IMG/VR virus record: IMGVR_UViG_3300046373_000239
Span: 1-33,641 of that record
Origin: a virus
Reading direction: 5' to 3' (one strand)
DNA length: 33,641 nucleotides
Shown piece by piece: positions 28,912 to 33,641 of this stretch. The first letter of the stretch is position 1. Each line of letters starts with the position of its first letter. The position numbers and the translations under genes are program-made. The notes below the pieces were generated by a model, which was given only the letters and a program-made list of their open reading frames with translations, was not told the origin of the DNA and did not search any database.

Positions 28912-29505
28912 CTAAACTATTTCTCCATAAACTTCAACTCTGAATTTATTGTAGTTTCGATTGAACTCTATTCCCTCGCTAATCAATGCTTTTAAAAACG
29001 TAGATAGATTCTTAGGGTTGCTGAATGAAAATAATATAGAACTGCTTCCCACACCGATGTCCACCTTATTGCAAACATTCAGATCCTGGTCGAAGCATGT
29101 TGGGCCGGCAGATTTCTCCGTTTTTTCATTAAGATAATCCCTGACTTCCTGCAAATAAGTTTTAAATTCTTCAAAGCATGCATCCAAAGATACTTCCCCG
29201 GACGTATAATTCCACAAGATATCATCCACATCATCCCTGCAAAAGAAGTTTGGCAAGTATTTGATGTCGCCGTTATCTAAACGAATCATTGTCGTGCTGG
29301 TGTTATCCTCTGGAACCTCGAATATTGTTAAAAGACAATTTTCAATCCCGCCCCAGACTTCATCTAAATCTTCAATCTTAATTCCGTTCTCTTCCAAGTG
29401 AAGGATTCTTTCAGCAACTAACTTTGCTTGAATCATTAGGGATTTGAATATCAACTCATCTTTAGCCGTTATTATAAATGTGCTCATTTGACCATGCGTG
29501 TCCAT
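28912..29505 (-). CDS. Hypothetical phage protein (197 aa)
   Basis: The product begins MDTHGQMSTFIITAKDELIF (a second start at M7 is possible) and is acidic and helical: IQAKLVAERILHLEENGIKI, then SLDACFEEFKTYLQEVRDYL. The C-terminal part is strand-rich (VGSSSILFSFSNPKNLSTFL, then NYNKFRVEVYGEIV). No recognised domain. It precedes the replisome organizer by 7 bases, so it belongs to the replication operon. AAAGGA stands 10 bases before the ATG. Confidence 0.7.
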   Translation of the reverse strand: MDTHGQMSTFIITAKDELIFKSLMIQAKLVAERILHLEENGIKIEDLDEVWGGIENCLLTIFEVPEDNTSTTMIRLDNGDIKYLPNFFCRDDVDDILWNYTSGEVSLDACFEEFKTYLQEVRDYLNEKTEKSAGPTCFDQDLNVCNKVDIGVGSSSILFSFSNPKNLSTFLKALISEGIEFNRNYNKFRVEVYGEIV

Positions 29506-29584
29506 TTAGCGATCGTCCTTTCAATAAGGGATTGGAAATATTTGAAACCTTCTCAAGTACCAAGGCATATGTTATGATGATTGC

Positions 29585-29641
29585 ATAATTTGTTTTACTA
29601 TTTAGGCGCTCACGCCGTTACAGCGGCTTGGGCGTTTTTCT
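29585..29641 (+). ncRNA. Candidate small RNA on the plus strand
   Basis: An extended -10 (TG-T-TATGAT, 29570-29578) with TTCTCA (29550-29555) 17 bp upstream predicts a start near 29585. A strong hairpin follows: CGCTCA-C-GCCG and CGGC-TTGGGCG (about 29607-29634), then TTTTT. The predicted transcript is about 55 bases, with no ribosome site or reading frame. It lies opposite the last codons of the 29602-29970 gene and near the start of the 29505 gene. Confidence 0.45.
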
Positions 29642-29970
29642 ATTAACCTTTCGTTGCGAACTTTAGTGAAAAGAATTTCTAATTCGGATGTGTCAAAGCC
29701 TTGCAACTTAAGGACTTCAGCAAGTCCGTTTAAGTCAACGTATTCCTTGGCCTTAGTCTCGAGCTTGAGAGATGCTTCGATCTCAAGTTGATTCAAATCA
29801 TCGAGATATACCCGCTCCAACGTTTCCACGGAATCAGCGATATCCAGTAAACTTTTCTTTGCTTCTTCAACTGTGAACATATCATCCTCGTTTGACCAAA
29901 CTGCAACGGATAATATAGCTGTTTTAATTTCTGCGATACGTAACCAGGTTGATAATTGATTATTATTCAT
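29602..29970 (-). CDS. Hypothetical helical protein (122 aa)
   Basis: ATG 29970 is preceded by GGAGGCG. The product is helical and acidic: MNNNQLSTWLRIAEIKTAIL, then EEAKKSLLDIADSVETLERV, then LEIEASLKLETKAKEYVDLN. A short basic end, RPSRCNGVSA, is encoded by the plus-strand hairpin region, so the last ten residues are an accident of that element or have been gained by it. No family recognised. Confidence 0.65.
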   Translation of the reverse strand: MNNNQLSTWLRIAEIKTAILSVAVWSNEDDMFTVEEAKKSLLDIADSVETLERVYLDDLNQLEIEASLKLETKAKEYVDLNGLAEVLKLQGFDTSELEILFTKVRNERLIEKRPSRCNGVSA

Positions 29971-29990
29971 TGTCCAACGCCTCCAAATAA

Positions 29991-30158
29991 TTAGTATGAT
30001 GACTTACAATAAACCGTTTTTGCTTCATCTATCGTTTTCATATCGTGGGCATATTTCATCGCATTGATTAGATCCTGAATTAGCTCGTCCTTCATACCTA
30101 AGTCTTTAGCGGCTAGGATCGCATAACCGTAACAAGCGTTATTGCTCCATTCTTCCAA
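29991..30158 (-). CDS. Small conserved-looking phage protein (55 aa)
   Basis: TTG 30158 has GGAGGTGAACAACA before it. The product MEEWSNNACYGYAILAAKDL, then GMKDELIQDLINAMKYAHDM and ending CKSSY, has the look of short phage proteins starting MEEW-NNAC-GYAI found in Firmicute early regions. Its role is unknown. It overlaps the end of the upstream membrane-protein gene by 20 bases in another frame. Confidence 0.72.
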   Translation of the reverse strand: MEEWSNNACYGYAILAAKDLGMKDELIQDLINAMKYAHDMKTIDEAKTVYCKSSY

Positions 30159-30266
30159 TGTTGTTCACCTCCTCGCGGCTTGCATCATAGATACACCAGG
30201 CTAAAGTTACGAATACTGCGATGAACAAAAGAATACCGATCGTTTGCCAGATAGGATTAAGACTCA
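30139..30266 (-). CDS. Small single-pass membrane protein (42 aa)
   Basis: ATG 30266 overlaps the stop of the upstream gene by several bases and has AAGGATCC in front. The product MSLNPIWQTIGILLFIAVFV, then TLAWCIYDASREEVNNIGRM, has one membrane segment (about residues 7-28) and a charged cytosolic end. Codons upstream of this ATG belong to the neighbouring gene's frame. It is far from any lysis gene and made early, so a holin role is unlikely. Function unknown. Confidence 0.65.
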
Positions 30267-30775
30267 TCGGAAGGATCCTTAGTCGGTTTAATGAGAGTAA
30301 AATAATAATGCCCATCGTTTTCAACATTATCTTCAACTCTCTCTAAGGTATGACCGTTACGGATATGCTCAGCGATTTCTTCAAAACGTTTGGCCATATC
30401 TGGGCCGCCCTGCTTAACGTCGAAATAAATGAATGGAAGGGCTTCTGCTTCTTTTAACTCCCTCATAACCTTTCTTGAAATAAACTCGTTATATGCTTTT
30501 TCAATAGAGTTCATCAAATCGAAATAAATATCATGTTCAATTTCAACAGAATCGGCCAGTAACTTGTCCACGATTGGACAAAGATAGTTTTCCACATCTA
30601 CCCAGTCTAATTTACCTTCAACCGCAGCATCCATGATTAAACCACAATCTTTATCAAACCCTTCCATTCCGTTTAAAAATTCACGAAATGAAATTGCCTT
30701 GCCTTCCATGGTTATTGTGCCGTAAATATCGCTAGCTTTAACAGGATTTAATGAAATAGTTTTTGGATTAGTCAT
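30257..30775 (-). CDS. Hypothetical early phage protein (172 aa)
   Basis: ATG 30775 follows AAAAGGAGCGATTTTACT. The product starts MTNPKTISLNPVKASDIYGT and includes SFREFLNGMEGFDKDCGLIM, then LLADSVEIEHDIYFDLMNSI, then ERVEDNVENDGHYYFTLIKP. It is soluble and acidic, without a motif I recognise. It is the second or third gene of the early minus-strand operon. Function unknown. Confidence 0.7.
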   Translation of the reverse strand: MTNPKTISLNPVKASDIYGTITMEGKAISFREFLNGMEGFDKDCGLIMDAAVEGKLDWVDVENYLCPIVDKLLADSVEIEHDIYFDLMNSIEKAYNEFISRKVMRELKEAEALPFIYFDVKQGGPDMAKRFEEIAEHIRNGHTLERVEDNVENDGHYYFTLIKPTKDPSDES

Positions 30776-30860
30776 AGTAAAATCGCTCCTTTTATTTTTT
30801 TGTTTAATTTTCGCATTGAGGATAAGGGTGGTAGTTTAAAACACCATCATCCTCGCACCT

Positions 30861-31187
30861 CTATTCTGGTTCCTTTATCTTGGCGATTTCTTTGTAAAAC
30901 TTGGCCATGCATTCTTTTATGCCAAATTTATCTTCAAACATGTAATGGCTCATAATATCTTGCGCAGTATATGTGCTCTCCATATTCTCGGACACATTAT
31001 TCAGTTGGAATATCTGTTGCCTAAATTCCTCATCCAATTCACCCAAAAGCTTGTCATACTCTTCATTCAGCTTTTCGACTTCTAATGTCAATTTGGCTAA
31101 AAGCTTATCGAAGCGCCTGCTCCTTTTGTACATGGATCGAGCTGAAACTAATAAAAATTGAGTTAACTTCTTGGTGTTATCTTCCAC
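30861..31187 (-). CDS. Hypothetical coiled-coil early protein (108 aa)
   Basis: GTG 31187 is chosen, with AGGAGG 10 bases before it, inside the end of the Xis-like gene; the frame is open to 31235. The product has a basic patch and a long coiled coil: SMYKRSRRFDKLLAKLTLEV, then EKLNEEYDKLLGELDEEFRQ, and an end FGIKECMAKFYKEIAKIKEP. It starts 2 bases after the Xis stop and is expected to be co-expressed. No named family. Confidence 0.68.
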   Translation of the reverse strand: MEDNTKKLTQFLLVSARSMYKRSRRFDKLLAKLTLEVEKLNEEYDKLLGELDEEFRQQIFQLNNVSENMESTYTAQDIMSHYMFEDKFGIKECMAKFYKEIAKIKEPE

Positions 31188-31189
31188 GT

Positions 31190-31375
31190 TTACTTGGCCT
31201 CCTGGTTGCAGTTTTGTTCTTGCTTCACAATCCACTCATCGATCGTTGCTTTCCTGAATAATATCCTGCTGCCGATCCGGTAATGCGGAATCTGTTTCAA
31301 TCTGACCATATCGCGCAACTTGAATTCCGATGCTCCAATATATAGAGCTGCTTTCTTGACATCCATTCTCTCCAT
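31190..31375 (-). CDS. Xis/MerR-like HTH protein (excisionase candidate)
   Basis: ATG 31375 has GAGGTG 5 bases upstream; earlier open codons run into the operator region. The 61-aa product MERMDVKKAALYIGASEFKL, then RDMVRLKQIPHYRIGSRILF and RKATIDEWIVKQEQ, is a single helix-turn-helix of the MerR/excisionase type (HTH_17). It is the first gene transcribed leftward from the lysis-lysogeny switch. Excisionase or early regulator is the likely role. Confidence 0.8.
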   Translation of the reverse strand: MERMDVKKAALYIGASEFKLRDMVRLKQIPHYRIGSRILFRKATIDEWIVKQEQNCNQEAK

Positions 31376-31494
31376 GTATACACCTCGCTTACTTGTTGTA
31401 TTTTGTTGTCTACCTGTATACTCTATCATAAAAGTATACTGCTTGTCTACAGTTAAGTTTACCATTGTTTTCTCTTTGTATACATGGTTATAAT
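31376..31494. promoter_or_regulatory. Lysogeny switch: operator array and divergent promoters
   Basis: GTATAC occurs at 31376-31381, 31416-31421, 31434-31439 and 31478-31483, and the variant GTCTAC at 31408-31413 and 31445-31450. The rightward repressor promoter has TTGTTT (31465-31470) and TATAAT (31489-31494), with one GTATAC between them, so the repressor can control itself. The leftmost site covers the Xis ribosome site. These are the expected operators of the CI-like protein. Confidence 0.65.
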
Positions 31495-31521
31495 GAGGTT
31501 ATTATATAAGGAGGCTTAAGG

Positions 31522-32301
31522 ATGGGAAAAGTTGAATTTGGGGTATTCTTAAAAGCTCAGAGGAATAAGAAAGGAATCACACTAGAAGCCCTTGGCGAGA
31601 AAGTGCAGCTATCCAAATCTTACTTGTCGCATATTGAAAATGGGAAACGAGAAATTCCATCACCTGATATTTTAAGGAAAATGGCAAATGCGCTTGGCAT
31701 CGAATATGAAGAACTTATGATCAAAGCAGGATATTGGAACGAGAAGTTTGATGAAGGTGATAGGGCTCTTTTCGAAGATATTTACAACGATCAACGGGTT
31801 CAAAATAATCAAATTAGTAAACTCCTTAAATTAATAGCAGATGACGATGGTTTATTTCCAGATTATCTACACAAAGATATATTTAAAATATTCGGAGGTT
31901 GGCTGAGTCTCGGTGATGGTATAGATTCATCATTCAAACATGATCAGTGGTATTTAAATAATTATTTAAATGAACCAGAGGAAGATTTTAGAGAGAGTGA
32001 ATTAAAGGGAATAACCGATGATTTCAATAGAATTTACAATTACACGACAATTAAATATGGAATTATTGAATATAACGGTTTCAATAAGGATCGAAGAGAC
32101 TTTCTGAAGGAACTATTGGAACTAATAGACAAACATGATTTGGTAAATATAAATTCTCGCTTAGATGAAAATGATCTAACTGCTTTCCTTCAGCGTTCAG
32201 ATATTACCTACGGAACGATCAAATTAGATGAATCTGATCGAAACATGATTGATGCTTTAGTCTCTGTATATTTAGCTAATAAAAATTCCTACAGTCAATA
32301 A
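31522..32301 (+). CDS. CI-like repressor, Xre HTH
   Basis: The 259-aa protein has an N-terminal Xre HTH (residues 6-65: FLKAQRNKKGITLEALGEKV, then QLSKSYLSHIENGKREIPSP, then DILRKMANALGIEYEELMIK). A C-terminal part of about 190 residues follows, with no S24 (LexA/CI) protease motif and no IrrE-type zinc motif. It is acidic and helical (DNDLTAFLQRS near the end). Induction would thus differ from the RecA-driven self-cleavage of lambda CI. AAGGAGG precedes ATG 31522. It diverges from the Xis-like gene and is followed by the integrase. Confidence 0.85.
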   Translation: MGKVEFGVFLKAQRNKKGITLEALGEKVQLSKSYLSHIENGKREIPSPDILRKMANALGIEYEELMIKAGYWNEKFDEGDRALFEDIYNDQRVQNNQISKLLKLIADDDGLFPDYLHKDIFKIFGGWLSLGDGIDSSFKHDQWYLNNYLNEPEEDFRESELKGITDDFNRIYNYTTIKYGIIEYNGFNKDRRDFLKELLELIDKHDLVNINSRLDENDLTAFLQRSDITYGTIKLDESDRNMIDALVSVYLANKNSYSQ

Positions 32302-32330
32302 CGGGCTAACGAAACGTGAGGTCATATGGG

Positions 32331-32345
32331 GTAGTTTGAAACTAC
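32331..32345. promoter_or_regulatory. Palindrome GTAGTTT-G-AAACTAC before the integrase
   Basis: A perfect 7+1+7 dyad lies between the repressor stop and the integrase start. No T-run follows, so it is more likely an operator than a terminator. A protein that controls the integrase is a plausible partner. Confidence 0.45.
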
Positions 32346-32465
32346 ATCACAACGAGAATGAACGTTCCCAAGTACAAATGTTCCCGCAATGCTATAAAGT
32401 GTCTGATAACGGCTCACAGGCGGTCACAGCTATATCTACACAATAAACTAAAGGAGGGTTTTATC

Positions 32466-33641
32466 GTGGCAAGTGTTCAGAAGCGTGGTGAAGGATCTTA
32501 TTTGCTCGTTGTCGAAGCCGGATACAAATCCGATGGATCCAGAGCCAAGAGAACTAAAACCGTTAAAGCAGATGGCATCCGTGAAGCTCGGAAGCTGCTA
32601 GCTGAATTTCAGACTGAGGTTGAAGCTGGAGAATATATTTCACCGGAGAAAATGAAGGTTGCGGATTTTATAGAGGATTGGCGTACCAAGTATGCTCAAA
32701 AAGAACTGGAATCTGCCACACTTGCCACATATAACGTGCATATTAAAAATCGGATTATCCCCTATTTCGGACATATGCGCTTAGACCAGGTTAAGGCGAT
32801 CCACGTTGTAAACTTCCTGAGTTCACTTGACAGCAATATCCGAATGGACGGAAAAGAAGGCGGCCTCTCTTCTGGAACGATACAATTCGTTCACCGAGTC
32901 CTTAAAAACATATTTAGTCGTGCCTGTGATTGGAAGCTTATAAAAGTTAACCCGCTTGCAGATATCAAGAAACCTAAAGTCACTCAGAAGGAAATGCAGG
33001 TGTACGACGAGCAGGAAACAGCCCTTCTTTTCCAAACTCTTGAAGATGAGCCAATAGAATGGCGTATGATGGTTATACTCGCTCTCACTACCGGCCTACG
33101 CAGAGCCGAGTTGCTTGGGCTAGAATTTGAACATATTGATATGGTAAACGGGACAGTACTTGTTAAACAATCGATCACTATGAGTGAAAATGGTGAACGG
33201 CGAATTAAGGCCCCAAAAACGAAAAGCAGCGTTCGAAAAGTATCGCTAACCCCCTCTGTGTTGGATGATTTGAAGGAATATTATTTGCATGAAAGAAAAA
33301 AGAAGCTTCGAGTCGGAGACAAATGGAAAGGCGGGGAGCATTTCTTTGTCTTCAGTTCGTGGGATGGACAAGCCCTCTACCCAACCTCTCCTACTATGTG
33401 GTGGAGACGGTTTATTATCAAGTCAGGACTAAAGCATATTCGGTTCCATGACCTTCGCCACACGGCTGCTACGTTGTTAATAAATCAAGGTGTTCATGCA
33501 AAGACGATATCGGATAGATTAGGTCATGCATCGATTTCAACTACTATGAACGTGTATGGTCATCACCTGCAGGTAGCAGATCAAGAAGCAGCGAATAAGC
33601 TTGAAGGGTTGTTTTCCAACCGCAAGAAAAAGAGCTTATAG
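32466..33641 (+). CDS. int: Tyrosine integrase
   Basis: GTG 32466 follows AAAGGAGGG by 7 bases; the frame opens earlier, at 32358, without a ribosome site. The 391-aa product has an arm-binding N-terminal region (MASVQKRGEGSYLLVVEAGY), a SAM-like core-binding domain (about 65-165, MKVADFIEDWRTKYAQKELE), and a catalytic domain with R212 (TTGLRR), K253 (KTKSS), H328 and R331 (HDLRH), H354 (LGHAS) and Y364 (MNVYGH). All six key residues are present, so it should be active. It ends at the last base of the window, and attR is expected immediately after. Confidence 0.93.
   Translation: MASVQKRGEGSYLLVVEAGYKSDGSRAKRTKTVKADGIREARKLLAEFQTEVEAGEYISPEKMKVADFIEDWRTKYAQKELESATLATYNVHIKNRIIPYFGHMRLDQVKAIHVVNFLSSLDSNIRMDGKEGGLSSGTIQFVHRVLKNIFSRACDWKLIKVNPLADIKKPKVTQKEMQVYDEQETALLFQTLEDEPIEWRMMVILALTTGLRRAELLGLEFEHIDMVNGTVLVKQSITMSENGERRIKAPKTKSSVRKVSLTPSVLDDLKEYYLHERKKKLRVGDKWKGGEHFFVFSSWDGQALYPTSPTMWWRRFIIKSGLKHIRFHDLRHTAATLLINQGVHAKTISDRLGHASISTTMNVYGHHLQVADQEAANKLEGLFSNRKKKSL

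Noticed and set aside
30139-30266. Holin for host lysis
   Set aside because: It has only one membrane segment, lies in the early operon, and no endolysin is near it.
32358-32465. Upstream N-terminal extension of the integrase from ATG 32358
   Set aside because: The extra 36 residues are not integrase-like, no ribosome site precedes the ATG, and AAAGGAGGG directly precedes GTG 32466.
33500-33641. attR at the right end
   Set aside because: No copy of the tRNA 3' sequence is found before 33641; the site must lie outside the window if the model is right.

Overview
The window is almost entirely one integrated temperate-phage genome (prophage) in the chromosome of a low-to-mid GC Gram-positive bacterium, most likely Paenibacillus or a close relative in the Bacillales. 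Supporting signs are strong AGGAGG ribosome sites, many TTG and GTG starts, a sigma-A type promoter ahead of a tRNA, and HK97-type siphovirus genes of the sort found in Paenibacillus and Bacillus prophages. The genus is an inference; no marker gene fixes it.

Left edge (1-700): the end of host sequence with a small coiled-coil protein and a tRNA-Val(GAC) gene, which is the probable integration site. The right edge stops exactly at the stop codon of a tyrosine integrase (32466-33641, +). The matching attachment site should therefore lie just outside the window. Two families of short direct repeats at 537-677 look like integrase arm sites.

Left arm (700-5700): YjcQ-like gene, a 240-bp cluster of unrelated palindromes, a replication-relaxation protein, an FtsK/SpoIIIE ATPase and a chain of very small coupled genes, all on the minus strand. 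They diverge from an Xre-type regulator and an Ltp-like membrane protein (possible superinfection exclusion) on the plus strand.

Accessory block (5.9-10.1 kb): a YitT-family membrane protein, a relic of an SRAP (YedK/YoqW-like) gene, and four minus-strand genes of unknown role. Two of these are membrane-anchored, one with a GAF-like domain. This block sits where distal tail, receptor-binding, holin and endolysin genes would be expected, and none of those is present.

Late morphogenesis operon (10.2-21.2 kb, minus, transcribed right to left): small and large terminase, portal, S78 protease, HK97 capsid, a structural protein, connector, head closure, gp10-like, tail completion, major tail protein, gpG/gpGT tail chaperones with a clear -1 slippery site, and the tape measure. 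The large terminase is split by a one-base frameshift. With the missing tail tip and lysis genes, this suggests a defective prophage.

Middle and early region (21.4-31.4 kb, minus): P-loop kinase-like protein, zinc ribbon, HNH nuclease, sigma-like late regulator preceded by a possible conditional terminator, ArpU regulator, orphan ParB, two paralogous G39P-like helicase-loader/inhibitor proteins, replisome organizer containing a likely replication origin, several small unknown genes, and an Xis-like HTH protein. A CI-like Xre repressor and the integrase run on the plus strand at the right end, across an operator region with four GTATAC sites.

Three small plus-strand units lie opposite the long minus-strand transcription: a 52-aa basic protein (12027-12185), a 50-aa zinc-ribbon protein with its own promoter and terminator (23851-24003), and a possible small RNA (29585-29641). 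These, the accessory block, the palindrome cluster and the conditional terminator are the parts most worth a second look.
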